Shown here: positions 8,903-20,099 of the stretch, in pieces
Position numbering within the stretch: position 1 is the stretch's first letter
Layout: each line of letters opens with the position of its first letter
NCBI GenBank assembly: GCA_037446555.1
Contig: JBBIIK010000011.1
Location: 1 to 64,000, forward strand
DNA: 64,000 bases
DNA from: JANWVO01 sp037446555
GTDB taxonomy: Bacteria > Acidobacteriota > Terriglobia > Bryobacterales > Bryobacteraceae
Direction of reading: 5' to 3'
The notes under the pieces: generated by a model
What the model was told of the DNA's origin: nothing
What the model saw: only the letters and a program-made list of their open reading frames with translations
The model's database searches: none
Translations under genes and position numbers: made by a program

Positions 8903-9844
8903 ATGCGAACCCGCGTCCTGACCGCCGCCGCTGTGTTTGCCTGCTCCGTCCTGGCGCAACCGGGCGTCTTCTCGAAGGAGGACCTGGTCCGCTACACGCC
9001 CCAATGGAAGGGCGAGCGGTTCCCCGACGGGCGTCCAAAGGTCCCGGACTCGATCCTGAAGCGGATGCGCGAGGTGACGCTGGAGGAGGCGTGGGCCGTG
9101 CTGCGCAACGAAGGGTACAACTACCAGTACGAGGACGGCTGGCTGGAGATCCATCCCGGCAAGGTGCTGGTGGGCCGCGCGCTGACAGCAGCGTGGGTGC
9201 CCGGGCGTCCGGACATCCACAAGGTGATTGAAGCCGAGGGCAAGCGCGACGGGCGCGTCGGCGCGCCCAACGCCTGGGCCGTCGACATGCTGCAGCCGGG
9301 CGACGTCTACGTCTGCGACCACTTCGGACTGAAGATCGACGGGCCTTCGATCGGCGACAACGTCGGCAACGCGATTTATGCGAAATCCGGCAATGGAATC
9401 GTCTACGACGGCGCCGTGCGGGACATCGCCGGTCTGAAGGAGATGGAGAACTTCGTCTCCTTCGTGCGCTTCTACCATCCCTCGCACCATTTCAGCTCCT
9501 CGGGGCCGCGGCTGAATTCGACGCTGATTTCGATCAACGCGCCCGTCCGCATCGGGCGCGCCACCGTCATGCCCGGAGATGTCGTGCTGGGCCGCGACGG
9601 CGGCGTGATCTTCATCCCGCCCCATCTTGCCGGGAAAGTCGCCATCACCAGCGAGATCGTGCGCCTGCGCGACATGTTCGGCCACCAGCGGCTCCGCGAG
9701 GGCAAGTACACGCCGGGGCAGATCGACGCGCGATGGACTGACGAGATCGAAAAAGACTTCTCGCAATGGCTGCGCGATCATATCGACAAGCTGCCCGTGC
9801 CGAAGGAGCAGATCCAGCAGATCCTCAAGCAACGCACCTGGTAG
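8903..9844 (+). CDS. RraA-like family protein with a signal peptide
   Basis: A protein of about 313 residues. ATG at 8903 is preceded by GAGGTG and gives MRTRVLTAAAVFACSVLAQ, a Sec signal; an in-frame ATG at 8873 would only add a charged leader. The core has the RraA/HMG-aldolase fold: GDVYVCDHFG, then GDNVGNAIYAKSGNGIVYDG and the AVRD motif whose Asp binds the metal in aldolase members of the family. RraA of enterobacteria inhibits RNase E, but most relatives are aldolases or decarboxylases. An exported copy fits a metabolic role. It follows the UroD-like gene by about 40 bases, probably in one transcript. Confidence 0.75.
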   Translation: MRTRVLTAAAVFACSVLAQPGVFSKEDLVRYTPQWKGERFPDGRPKVPDSILKRMREVTLEEAWAVLRNEGYNYQYEDGWLEIHPGKVLVGRALTAAWVPGRPDIHKVIEAEGKRDGRVGAPNAWAVDMLQPGDVYVCDHFGLKIDGPSIGDNVGNAIYAKSGNGIVYDGAVRDIAGLKEMENFVSFVRFYHPSHHFSSSGPRLNSTLISINAPVRIGRATVMPGDVVLGRDGGVIFIPPHLAGKVAITSEIVRLRDMFGHQRLREGKYTPGQIDARWTDEIEKDFSQWLRDHIDKLPVPKEQIQQILKQRTW

Positions 9845-9892
9845 GCGCCTGCAGCCTGTCAACCCGGCCCCGTTACAATTGAAGCTGGCACC

Positions 9893-12505
<2,613 letters not shown>

Positions 12506-12586
12506 GAAGTTGCGGGCGCGGCTGTCCCCTTCGACAGGAGGAGCGGGCGCGCCCGCGCCAATCTGGAATCAGGATCCCGGGCGGAG

Positions 12587-13675
12587 ATGACCTCAAGCGA
12601 GTTTGAAAGCCTCTGGCGGCAGGTGTGCGAGCAGCCCGAGCCGCCGCTGGACGATCCCGGCTTCGGCACGGGCGGCGCGCTGGACGCCGGCCTTGCGGCG
12701 CGCGCGAGGCTGCTCAAGCTTGAGCGGTTCGGCGGCGCCGTGTTCCCTGTCTCGCCGTTGTATGTGACCTCGGTGTGCAAGGAGCAATGCACGTACTGCA
12801 ACTACCGGGCGGGTTCAAAAGATCCTGGACTGCGCCGCGTGCGGCTCTCCGACGAGGAGCTCGAGCGGGAGGTGCGGTTCCTGGCGGAGGAGCGCGGGCT
12901 GCGCGCCGTGGAACTGGTTTACGCCTCCGATCCGCTGATCTCGGTGGACGACATCTGCCGCCATGTCGAGATCACCGCGCGCATTCTCTCCCGCCACAGC
13001 CGGCCCATTGTCGGGCTCAGCGCGGAGCCCGTGTCTGCCGGGGAATACCGCCGGCTGCGAGGCGCGGGGCTGACGTTCTCGGTTGTCTGGATGGAGACCT
13101 ACGATCCGGAGCGGTACCGCGCGCTGCACCCCGGGCGTCAGACGAAGACGGATTTCTATTGGCGGCTGAATTCATACGAACGTATGTTTGAATCCGGCCT
13201 GGAGCTGGCGGGCTACGGCGTGTTGAGCGGACTGGCGGACTGGCGGCGCGACTGGTCGATGCTCGCCGCCCATCAGCGCTGGCTGCGCACGCGGTGCGGG
13301 CGCGGGCCGCAGATCCTCGGCATCCCGCGGATGCGGCCCGCGCCCGGCGCGCCCTACGATCCCGGGGCGCTGCTGCCTTCGGACGGCGAGTTTCGCTCTC
13401 TCGTCGCCTGGCACAGGTCGCTGTTTCCGGAGGTGCTGCCGTTTGTCTCGACGCGCGAGTCCTTCGAGACGTGCCTGCAACTGGCTGCCGGCGGCGGCTG
13501 CCTGTTCACGCTGAACTGCTCGACGGTGCCGGGCGGCTACACGCTCGCCCACCGCGGCGCACAGTTCGAGACGGGCAACTACGATTCGCTGCGGTTCGCG
13601 CCCCGGGTGCGGGCCGCCGGGCTGGAGCTGGACTGGGCATGGCGGGCCGCAACTTGCTATACTGTGGGTGTTTGA
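12587..13675 (+). CDS. thiH: ThiH-like radical SAM enzyme (2-iminoacetate synthase family)
   Basis: A 362-residue radical SAM protein with the CxxxCxxC cluster motif as CKEQCTYCNY near residue 66. Downstream it keeps ThiH/HydG-type segments: SAEPVSAGEYRRLRGAGL, METYDPERY, TDFYWRLNSYERM and GYGVLSGLADWR. ThiH cleaves tyrosine to dehydroglycine for the thiazole ring of thiamine; HydG uses the same chemistry for hydrogenase cofactors. No other thiamine or hydrogenase gene lies in the window. The gene sits alone between acnA and rplM. The family is clear, but the substrate role is only probable. Confidence 0.75.
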   Translation: MTSSEFESLWRQVCEQPEPPLDDPGFGTGGALDAGLAARARLLKLERFGGAVFPVSPLYVTSVCKEQCTYCNYRAGSKDPGLRRVRLSDEELEREVRFLAEERGLRAVELVYASDPLISVDDICRHVEITARILSRHSRPIVGLSAEPVSAGEYRRLRGAGLTFSVVWMETYDPERYRALHPGRQTKTDFYWRLNSYERMFESGLELAGYGVLSGLADWRRDWSMLAAHQRWLRTRCGRGPQILGIPRMRPAPGAPYDPGALLPSDGEFRSLVAWHRSLFPEVLPFVSTRESFETCLQLAAGGGCLFTLNCSTVPGGYTLAHRGAQFETGNYDSLRFAPRVRAAGLELDWAWRAATCYTVGV

Positions 13676-13702
13676 CTGCGCCCGCCGACAGGCGCGGTGT
13701 GT

Positions 13703-13732
13703 TTGACACCCTGCGCCGGCGATCCGTAGAAT
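13703..13732 (+). promoter_or_regulatory. Sigma-70 promoter of the rplM-rpsI operon
   Basis: A perfect TTGACA at 13703-13708 is followed, after 18 bases, by TAGAAT at 13727-13732, one mismatch from consensus. Transcription would start near 13739, leaving a leader of about 30 bases that contains GGAGA at 13756-13760 ahead of rplM. It is the clearest housekeeping promoter in the window. Confidence 0.75.
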
Positions 13733-13770
13733 AAAGTGTTTGTACCTCGTTGAACGGAGATCGTTTGTCT

Positions 13771-14205
13771 ATGAAGACCGAATTTCCGTCCAAGGGCGCC
13801 ATCCAGCGCCACTGGTTCGTCATTGACGCCAGCGGCCTCGCTCTCGGACGGGTGGCCAGCCAGGCCGCCAAAATCCTGATGGGGAAACACAAGCCCATTT
13901 ACACACCGTTCCTCGACTGCGGCGACCACGTCATCGTTGTGAACGCCGAAAAAGCCGTTCTCACCGGCAAGAAAGAAGAGCAGAAAATCTACCGCCGGCA
14001 CTCGGGATATCCGGGAGGGCTGACTGAGATTCCGGCCGGCAAATTGCGCGCGCGGCGCCCGGTAAGGCTTGTGGAAGAAGCCATCCGCGGCATGCTGCCG
14101 AAGACGAAACTCGGAAAGCAGATGTACCGCAAGCTGAAGGTGTACGCCGGCGACCGGCACCCGCATGCGGCCCAGAAGCCCCAGGCTATGGCCGTCGCGC
14201 ATTGA
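13771..14205 (+). CDS. rplM: 50S ribosomal protein L13
   Basis: A 144-residue ribosomal protein, the normal length for L13. It starts MKTEFPSKG and has HWFVIDASGLALGRVAS, the GKHKPIYTPFLDCGD segment, and YRRHSGYPGG, all L13 hallmarks. L13 is an early-assembly protein of the large subunit. ATG at 13771 is chosen, with GGAGA ten bases upstream; an in-frame TTG at 13765 lies four bases after that site and would add two residues. It is followed after 20 bases by rpsI, the usual bacterial pairing. Confidence 0.97.
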   Translation: MKTEFPSKGAIQRHWFVIDASGLALGRVASQAAKILMGKHKPIYTPFLDCGDHVIVVNAEKAVLTGKKEEQKIYRRHSGYPGGLTEIPAGKLRARRPVRLVEEAIRGMLPKTKLGKQMYRKLKVYAGDRHPHAAQKPQAMAVAH

Positions 14206-14225
14206 TTGTCACGGGATTGAAACGT

Positions 14226-14618
14226 ATGGCACAGTTGCAATACCTCGGAACCGGCCGGCGCAAACGCGCCGTGGCCCGTGTGTTCCTGCGGCCCGGAACG
14301 GGCGCCTTCACGGTGAACGGCCGTCCGGCAGATGAATATTTCACGACCTTCAGCGGCCGGGCGGTGATCCGCCAGCCCCTGCTCGCCACGGAAACCTCGG
14401 ACAAGTTTGATGTCCTGGTCACCTGCAACGGCGGCGGCGCCACCGGCCAGGCCGAAGCGGTGCGGCTCGGTATCGCCCGCGCTCTGTGCGAGTTCAATTC
14501 GGAGTTGCGCGGCAAGCTGAAGGGCGAGGGTTTCCTCACCCGCGATCCGCGCGAGCACGAACGGAAGAAGTACGGCCAGCGCGGCGCGCGCCGCCGCTTC
14601 CAGTTCTCCAAGCGCTGA
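14226..14618 (+). CDS. rpsI: 30S ribosomal protein S9
   Basis: A 130-residue ribosomal protein. It starts MAQLQYLGTGRRKRAVARV and ends in the invariant GARRRFQFSKR tail, whose final lysine-arginine pair reaches the P-site tRNA. Length and sequence are normal. ATG at 14226 is chosen over an in-frame upstream TTG-type codon at 14202 because it gives the canonical S9 N-terminus. It is co-transcribed with rplM from the promoter near 13.7 kb. Confidence 0.97.
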   Translation: MAQLQYLGTGRRKRAVARVFLRPGTGAFTVNGRPADEYFTTFSGRAVIRQPLLATETSDKFDVLVTCNGGGATGQAEAVRLGIARALCEFNSELRGKLKGEGFLTRDPREHERKKYGQRGARRRFQFSKR

Positions 14619-14714
14619 GCCTGCTTTCGCGGCAGGCACAGCCTGTGGACCCGGTCTTTGGATTCGCCCCGCGCGGCCCGGCAAATCTCGCTTTGGGCGC
14701 CGGCTGCCGCGCGA

Positions 14715-14756
14715 GGCGGGTCTGGTATCAACCCGCCGGTTTTCCGCCGGCTTTTT
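14715..14756 (+). promoter_or_regulatory. rpsB leader with two mutually exclusive hairpins
   Basis: GGCGGGT (14715-14721) pairs with ACCCGCC (14731-14737). GCCGG (14735-14739) pairs with CCGGC (14747-14751) and is followed by TTTTT (14752-14756), a small intrinsic terminator. The two hairpins share 14735-14737, so they cannot both form. The layout resembles an antiterminator/terminator switch just ahead of rpsB. It may simply terminate rpsI transcripts, or it may let S2 or another signal control the rpsB operon. Confidence 0.5.
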
Positions 14757-14776
14757 CTGTGAAGTAAGGAGACACC

Positions 14777-15676
14777 TTGCCTTCCATTTCCATGAAAGAA
14801 TTGCTCGAAGCGGGCGTTCACTTCGGGCACCAGACCAAGCGCTGGAATCCGAAGATGAAGGAGTATATCTTCGGCGAACGCAACGGGATCTACATCATCG
14901 ATCTCCAGAAAACGCTCAAGCTTTTCAAGGATGCCATGCGGTTTGCCGCCGAACAGGCGGCCATGGGCAAGACGTTCCTGTTCGTCGGCACCAAGCGCCA
15001 GGCGCAGGAGGCCATTCAGGAAGAGGCCGTCCGCTGCGGCATGTACTATGTCAACCACCGCTGGCTGGGCGGGCTGTTGACCAACTTCGCCACCGTCAAG
15101 CAGTCCATCAAGCGCCTGAAGGAGATGGAGGCGATGATCGAAGAGGGCGCGGGCGAACGCCGCACCAAGAAAGAGATCATCCACCTCGAGCGCGAGCGCA
15201 AGAAGCTGCAGGCCAACCTGGCCGGCATCCGCGACATGGAGACGCTGCCGGACGTGCTGTTCGTCATTGACTCCAACAAGGAGGAGATCGCCGTGCACGA
15301 GGCGCGCCGCCTGGGAATCCCGGTGGTCGCCATCGTGGACACCAACTGCGATCCCGACATGGTGGACTACCCAATCCCGGGCAACGACGACGCGCTCCGC
15401 GCCATCCGGCTTTTCTCCTCGAAGATCGCCGACGCCGTTCTCGAGGGACGCTCCCTGGCCACCGAACAGGACTTCGCCGCGGTGAAGGAGATCGTCACCG
15501 ACGACGGCGCCGTCGAGGACATGTCGCAGTACGCGCAGTATGTCGATCCGCGGCTGCATGAAGAGGTCCTCACCGAGGGCATCGCCGATCTCGACCTGCC
15601 GAGTGTCTCCCTGCCGAAGCACAAGGGCGGAACGCTCGACGAGCCCGCCGAAGAGGCCGGTCAGCCGGCGGTCTGA
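14777..15676 (+). CDS. rpsB: 30S ribosomal protein S2
   Basis: A 299-residue ribosomal protein starting MPSISMKELLEAGVHFGHQ. TTG at 14777 is chosen because TAAGGAG lies five bases before it and the five extra residues match the usual S2 start; ATG at 14792 is the alternative. RWNPKMKEYIFGERNGIYIIDL and FVGTKRQAQEA are core S2 segments. The family is usually 230-260 residues, so this copy has an acidic, glutamate-rich C-terminal extension of about 45 residues. It heads the rpsB-tsf-pyrH-frr cluster common to most bacteria. Confidence 0.96.
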   Translation: MPSISMKELLEAGVHFGHQTKRWNPKMKEYIFGERNGIYIIDLQKTLKLFKDAMRFAAEQAAMGKTFLFVGTKRQAQEAIQEEAVRCGMYYVNHRWLGGLLTNFATVKQSIKRLKEMEAMIEEGAGERRTKKEIIHLERERKKLQANLAGIRDMETLPDVLFVIDSNKEEIAVHEARRLGIPVVAIVDTNCDPDMVDYPIPGNDDALRAIRLFSSKIADAVLEGRSLATEQDFAAVKEIVTDDGAVEDMSQYAQYVDPRLHEEVLTEGIADLDLPSVSLPKHKGGTLDEPAEEAGQPAV

Positions 15677-15724
15677 GGCCCTCCCGGCGCATTCTCGTAC
15701 GCCCAAATTTCAGCGAGGTTTTTC

Positions 15725-16630
15725 ATGGCAGAAATCAGTGCGCAACTCGTCAAACAGCTCCGCGATCTGACCGGCGCCGGCATGATGGAGTGCAAGAAGG
15801 CGCTCGTCGAGGCCAACGGCGACTTCAACGAGGCCCAGGTCATTCTCCGCAAGCGCGGCCTCGCCACGGCCGCCAAGAAGGCCTCCCGCTCCGCCAGGGA
15901 AGGGCTCATCGGTTTCCATCTCTCCCCGGCGGCCGATCTCGCCGTGCTGGTCGAGGTCAATTGCGAAACCGACTTTGTCGCCAAGACCGAAGACTTCCAG
16001 AAACTCGTCGAAGAGGTGAAGCAGCTCATCCTCGACAAGAGGCCCGCTTCGGTTGAGGAACTGAAGCAACTGCCCTCGATTTCCGAACCCGGCGTGACGG
16101 TCGAGGGCAGGATCACGGCCCTGATCGCCAAGATCGGCGAAAACATGGGCATTCCGCGCTTCACCGTTCACCAGGCGAAGGGCGTGCTGGGCGGCTACGT
16201 CCACCCAGGCGCCAAGCTCGTCTCCGTGGTGGATGTGGTCTGCTCGAAGCCCGAGACCCGCACCAAGCCCGCCTTCGTCGAGCTTGTCAACGACCTGGCC
16301 ATGCAGGTGGCCGCCTCCGCGCCGCAGTTCCTGAACCGGAATGACGTCAGCCCCGAAGCGCTGGCCAAGGAGAAGGAGATCCAGCGTGCCCGCGCGCTGG
16401 CCGAGGGCAAGCCCGAGAAGATCGTCGACAAGGTTGTGGAAGGGCGTCTCGGCAAGTTCTACTCCGAGGTGTGCCTGCTCGACCAGCCGTTCATCAAGGA
16501 CGACTCCGTTCCGGTCTCGCAGCTGCTTGCCAACAAGAGCAAGGAGCTGGGCGACGAGATCACGCTGGCCGGCTTCCTGCGGTATAAAGTGGGCGAAACG
16601 GCCGCTGCCGACGAGCCGGCGGCTGAGTAG
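15725..16630 (+). CDS. tsf: Elongation factor Ts
   Basis: A 301-residue guanine-nucleotide exchange factor that recycles EF-Tu. It starts MAEISAQLVKQLRDLTGAGM and has MECKKALVEANGDFNEA, the N-terminal UBA-like domain, followed by VNCETDFVAKT at the start of the core. GAGG six bases ahead of the ATG supports the start. The length is near normal for the two-subdomain form. It lies 48 bases after rpsB, the standard arrangement. Confidence 0.97.
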   Translation: MAEISAQLVKQLRDLTGAGMMECKKALVEANGDFNEAQVILRKRGLATAAKKASRSAREGLIGFHLSPAADLAVLVEVNCETDFVAKTEDFQKLVEEVKQLILDKRPASVEELKQLPSISEPGVTVEGRITALIAKIGENMGIPRFTVHQAKGVLGGYVHPGAKLVSVVDVVCSKPETRTKPAFVELVNDLAMQVAASAPQFLNRNDVSPEALAKEKEIQRARALAEGKPEKIVDKVVEGRLGKFYSEVCLLDQPFIKDDSVPVSQLLANKSKELGDEITLAGFLRYKVGETAAADEPAAE

Positions 16631-16651
16631 CTCTCGGGAAGGAGCCGCCTC

Positions 16652-17371
16652 ATGCCCGTTCGCTACCGCCGCATCCTGCTCAAGCTGAGCGGCGAAGTTC
16701 TGGCCGGCGGCGCCCCTTTCGGCATTGATCCGGACCGCACGCGGTCCTTGGCCGAAGAGGTGGCCGAGGTGCACCGCGCAGGCGTCGAGATCGGCATCGT
16801 CATCGGCGGCGGCAACTTCTTCCGCGGCGCAGCAGCCGCCGCCCGCCACATGGACCGCGTGCAGGCCGACACGATCGGCATGCTTGCCACCATCATCAAC
16901 TGCCTGGCCATGCAGGACGCGCTCGAGAAGCAGGGCGTACCCACCCGGGTGATGACCGCGATTCACATGAACCAGGTGGCGGAACCGTACATCCGCCGCC
17001 GCGCCTTGCGCCACATCGAGAAGGGGCGCATCGTGCTGTTCGGCGGCGGCACCTCCAACCCGTTCTTTTCCACCGACTCCGCCGGCAGCCTCCGCGCTCT
17101 GGAGATCGGCGCGCAGGTTCTGGCCAAAGCCACCAGCGTCGACGGCGTTTACGACAAGGATCCCCGCAAGCACGCCGATGCCGTCCGCTTTGACCGCATC
17201 TCCTATGACGAGGTCCTGGCCCGCAATCTGGGCGTCATGGACGCCTCCGCCGTCGCGATGTGCCGCGACAACGGGCTGCCCATCATCGTCTTCAACCTCA
17301 CCGAACGGGGCAATATAATGCGAATGTCGATGGGCGAGCCCGTCGGCACGCTGATTGGAAACGCGCTATGA
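16652..17371 (+). CDS. pyrH: Uridylate kinase (UMP kinase)
   Basis: A 239-residue cytoplasmic enzyme phosphorylating UMP to UDP. It has the amino-acid-kinase fold: RRILLKLSGEVLAG at the N-terminus, GIVIGGGNFFRG, a central FGGGTSNPFFSTDSA and KATSVDGVYDKDP. Length and motifs are typical. A GGAAGGAG ribosome-binding site precedes the ATG. Its stop codon overlaps the frr start in an ATGA (17368-17371), implying translational coupling. Confidence 0.97.
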   Translation: MPVRYRRILLKLSGEVLAGGAPFGIDPDRTRSLAEEVAEVHRAGVEIGIVIGGGNFFRGAAAAARHMDRVQADTIGMLATIINCLAMQDALEKQGVPTRVMTAIHMNQVAEPYIRRRALRHIEKGRIVLFGGGTSNPFFSTDSAGSLRALEIGAQVLAKATSVDGVYDKDPRKHADAVRFDRISYDEVLARNLGVMDASAVAMCRDNGLPIIVFNLTERGNIMRMSMGEPVGTLIGNAL

Positions 17372-17973
17372 AACAAGGACAACCCAACACCGCTCCCGGG
17401 GGAGCCTTCCAGAGCGTCAAGGACGTTGAAAACTCCGCCCGGGCGAAGATGGAAAAGGTCATTTCCGACCTTCAGCACGAGATGGCCTCGATCCGCACCG
17501 GCAGAGCATCGATCAACCTCTTCGATGGCATCACGGTGGATGCTTACGGTTCGCAGATGCCCATCAACCATCTGGCGACCCTCCACGTGCCCGAACCGAG
17601 CATGGTGACTATTCAGCCGTACGACGTAAGCCAGATCGGCGCCATCGAGAAGGCCATTCGGGCCTCCGATCTTGGATTGAACCCCTCCAACGACGGGAAA
17701 GTCATCCGCGTCCCGATCCCGTCGCTGACAGAAGAGCGCCGCAAGGAGCTGGTCAAGCACCTCCATCACGTCGCCGAGGATCACCGCGTCGCGGTGCGCA
17801 ACGTCCGGCGCGACGCCAACGAGGCGGTCAAGAAGCTTTACAAGGACAAGCTCATCAGCGAGGATGACGAACGGCGCGCCCTCGACGAAATCCAGAAGAT
17901 GACCGACTCCTACATCGGCAAGATCGACCAGCTTGCCAAGGTGAAGGAGAAGGACATCATCGAAGTCAAGTAG
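17368..17973 (+). CDS. frr: Ribosome recycling factor
   Basis: A 201-residue factor that splits post-termination ribosomes with EF-G. It has EMASIRTGRAS, the IQPYDVSQIGAIEKAI segment, IRVPIPSLTEERRKELVK and a helical C-terminus. The family averages 185 residues; this one has about 15 extra N-terminal residues, MKQGQPNTAPGGAF. The start ATG overlaps the pyrH stop by four bases. A strong hairpin terminator lies 22 bases past the stop codon. Confidence 0.96.
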   Translation: MKQGQPNTAPGGAFQSVKDVENSARAKMEKVISDLQHEMASIRTGRASINLFDGITVDAYGSQMPINHLATLHVPEPSMVTIQPYDVSQIGAIEKAIRASDLGLNPSNDGKVIRVPIPSLTEERRKELVKHLHHVAEDHRVAVRNVRRDANEAVKKLYKDKLISEDDERRALDEIQKMTDSYIGKIDQLAKVKEKDIIEVK

Positions 17974-17995
17974 TTCCAGTCCGCTTTTCTTTCCA

Positions 17996-18020
17996 GGGCG
18001 CGCCGCAGCGCGCCCATTTT
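17996..18020 (+). terminator. Rho-independent terminator after frr
   Basis: GGGCGCGC (17996-18003) and GCGCGCCC (18008-18015) form a perfect eight-base-pair stem with a CGCA tetraloop, followed by ATTTT. It ends the rpsB-frr transcript. It also lies just past the stop of the convergent amidohydrolase gene, but on that strand no T-run follows it. Confidence 0.75.
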
Positions 18021-18027
18021 GTCCGGA

Positions 18028-19599
18028 TCACGGCCGCGCCGCCGGTCCGCGCAGCGCGCGGCCCCCGCGCTGTCCGGTGGGTTTTCCGCCCGCCAGCGTC
18101 TCCACGCCGTTTACCCACACCTCTTCCACGCCCTCCGCGTTCTGATGCGGCGCCTCGAATGTGGCGCGGTCGCGGATCGTGTCCGGATCGAACAGCACCA
18201 AGTCCGCACGCATTCCCGGGCGCAGCAGCCCGCGGTCCCACAGCCCCATCCGTTGCGCCGGCAAACCGGTCATCTTCCACACGGCTTCTTCCAGCCCCAG
18301 CAGCCGCCGCTCGCGCACATAGCGGCCCAGCACACGCGCGAAAGTGCCGTAATTGCGCGGATGCGGCGCCCCTTCGCCCGGGGCGATGACGCCGCCGTCG
18401 GATGCCACCATGGTCCATCGGCAGGCGAGCACGCGTTCGACGTCCTCCTCGCTGATGGCATGGTAGACAGCCGAGCATCCGCCTTTGCGCTGCAGCTCGA
18501 TGGCGATGTCCACGGCGGTTTCCGCCGTGGGAGCGAGGCCGCGCGCCCGCGCCACATCCGCCAGCGACTTGCCTGCCAGCGCGGGATCGAAGCGGCAGCT
18601 GGCAAGAACCACGTTGGCCGGATCTCCGCCGCCGCGGTCTTCCAGAATCCGGCGCACGATCTCGGCGCGGATGCGCGCCCTTGTCTCCGGCGCCGAAAGC
18701 CGCTCTTCCAGAGCCTGGGCGCCGCCCGAAAGCGCCCACTGCGGAAACAGCGCGCCCGTTCCGGTGGAAGACGCCGTGTACGGATATGCGTCCAGCGTCA
18801 CGTCCACGCCTCGCGCGCGGGCCTCTTCCACCATCCGCAGCGTCTCCCGGCTCTTGCCCCAGTTGGCCTTGCCGATGATCTTGTGGTGTGTGATCTGCGT
18901 AGGAAGCCCGCCCTGCTCGCCGATGCGGATCGTCTCCGCCACGCTGTCCAGCACGCCGGACGTCTCGTCGCGCATATGGGAGATGTGCATCCCGCCCAGC
19001 GCTGCCGCCACGCGCGCCAGCTCCACCACTTCTTCCGTGCGCGCGTAGTTGCCGGGAACGTAGAACAGCCCGGTGGAAAGCCCCATCGCGCCGTCGAGCA
19101 TCGCCTCCCGCAACAGCTCCTTCATGCGGGCGAGTTCTTCGGACGACGGTGCACGCATATCGGTTCGCATTACGCGCTGCCGGATTGTTCCATGCCCGGC
19201 GAAGAACGCGATGTTCACCGCGGGGCGGAGGCGGTCCATCTCCTCCAGGACGGGGGCAAGCGGCAGCGGCGAGCTTCCATCCTGTCCCTCGATCACCGTC
19301 GTCACGCCTTGCCGGATGAGGTTCTCCGCGCCGGGGTGGCGGCGCAGCCCGGCGAGCGCGTGGCTGTGCGCATCGATGAATCCCGGCGCCAGCACCAGCC
19401 CTTTGGCGTTGATCACCTGCTTTGCCGCCGCGCCATCCAGCTTTCCGATCGCGGCGATCGTGTCGCCGCGCACAGCCAGGTCTGCGCGGAACCAGGGCGC
19501 GCCAGTTCCGTCAATCAGGCGCGCGCCGCGGATGAGAACGTCATAAGGCTGCGCCCACAGGGGCATCACGAGCAGGGCCAGCCACGCGGGACTTCGCAT
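18028..19599 (-). CDS. N-acyl-D-amino-acid deacylase / D-aminoacylase-like amidohydrolase, exported
   Basis: About 523 residues. The ATG at 19599 gives MRSPAWLALLVMPLWAQ, a Sec signal peptide; an in-frame ATG 69 bases upstream would add an arginine-rich leader that does not look like one. The mature part is an amidohydrolase: PGFIDAHSHAL supplies the His-x-His metal motif, GHGTIRQRVM and ISHMRDE follow, and the C-terminus has GLLRPGMRADLVLFDPD. The family hydrolyses N-acyl-D-amino acids or dipeptides. The substrate here is probably cell-wall or D-amino-acid derived, in the periplasm. Dihydropyrimidinase-like activity is less likely. Confidence 0.8.
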   Translation of the reverse strand: MRSPAWLALLVMPLWAQPYDVLIRGARLIDGTGAPWFRADLAVRGDTIAAIGKLDGAAAKQVINAKGLVLAPGFIDAHSHALAGLRRHPGAENLIRQGVTTVIEGQDGSSPLPLAPVLEEMDRLRPAVNIAFFAGHGTIRQRVMRTDMRAPSSEELARMKELLREAMLDGAMGLSTGLFYVPGNYARTEEVVELARVAAALGGMHISHMRDETSGVLDSVAETIRIGEQGGLPTQITHHKIIGKANWGKSRETLRMVEEARARGVDVTLDAYPYTASSTGTGALFPQWALSGGAQALEERLSAPETRARIRAEIVRRILEDRGGGDPANVVLASCRFDPALAGKSLADVARARGLAPTAETAVDIAIELQRKGGCSAVYHAISEEDVERVLACRWTMVASDGGVIAPGEGAPHPRNYGTFARVLGRYVRERRLLGLEEAVWKMTGLPAQRMGLWDRGLLRPGMRADLVLFDPDTIRDRATFEAPHQNAEGVEEVWVNGVETLAGGKPTGQRGGRALRGPAARP

Positions 19600-19667
19600 G
19601 CTGCGTATTCTAGCCGCGGCGCCCGAGGCAGCGCAGGGACGCGGACGTGTCCGGGATTGAACCGGCA

Positions 19668-20099
19668 TCAGCTCCGCGAGCCGCCTTCGCTGCGCGGTTC
19701 CCGCGCCATCAGCACCGCGTCCTCTTCCGGGTCACGATAGTAGCGCCGCCGCCTGCCGCAGATCGTGAATCCGAGCGACTGGTAGAACTCGATGGCCCCT
19801 TCGTTCGACGCGCGCACCTCAAGCCATGCGCGGCGCGCTCCTGCAGCTTCCACCAACGCTCGCCCAACGCCGCGCTTGCGCGCGCGGGGATGCACGGCGA
19901 GGTTCAGCAGCTCCGCCCCGCCCTCCGGCAGCTCCTGCCAAACGGCGAAGCCCGCCACTTCGCCGCCGATCTCCGCCACCAGCACGGCTGTTCCCTGCCC
20001 CACCTCCGGCGCCCATTGCGCCGCTTCCGGACAGGCGCGCTGGACGGCGGCGAGCGCTTCTGCGTCGTCCTCTCTCATCGGGCGCACAAGGATTCCCAT
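19668..20099 (-). CDS. GNAT family N-acetyltransferase, RimI-like
   Basis: About 143 residues, starting MGILVRPMREDDAEAL at the ATG at 20099, with GGAG just before it. The acetyl-CoA site is LAVHPRARKRGVGRALV, the R/Q-x-x-G-x-G/A loop of the fold, and EVRASNEGAIEFYQSLGF is typical of RimI. RimI acetylates the N-terminus of ribosomal protein S18, but short GNATs are hard to assign and this one is not beside tsaB. It overlaps the end of the GT4 gene by 25 bases, so the two are probably co-transcribed. Confidence 0.7.
   Translation of the reverse strand: MGILVRPMREDDAEALAAVQRACPEAAQWAPEVGQGTAVLVAEIGGEVAGFAVWQELPEGGAELLNLAVHPRARKRGVGRALVEAAGARRAWLEVRASNEGAIEFYQSLGFTICGRRRRYYRDPEEDAVLMAREPRSEGGSRS

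Noticed and set aside
17996..18020. Bidirectional terminator
   Set aside because: Only the plus strand has a T-run after the stem.
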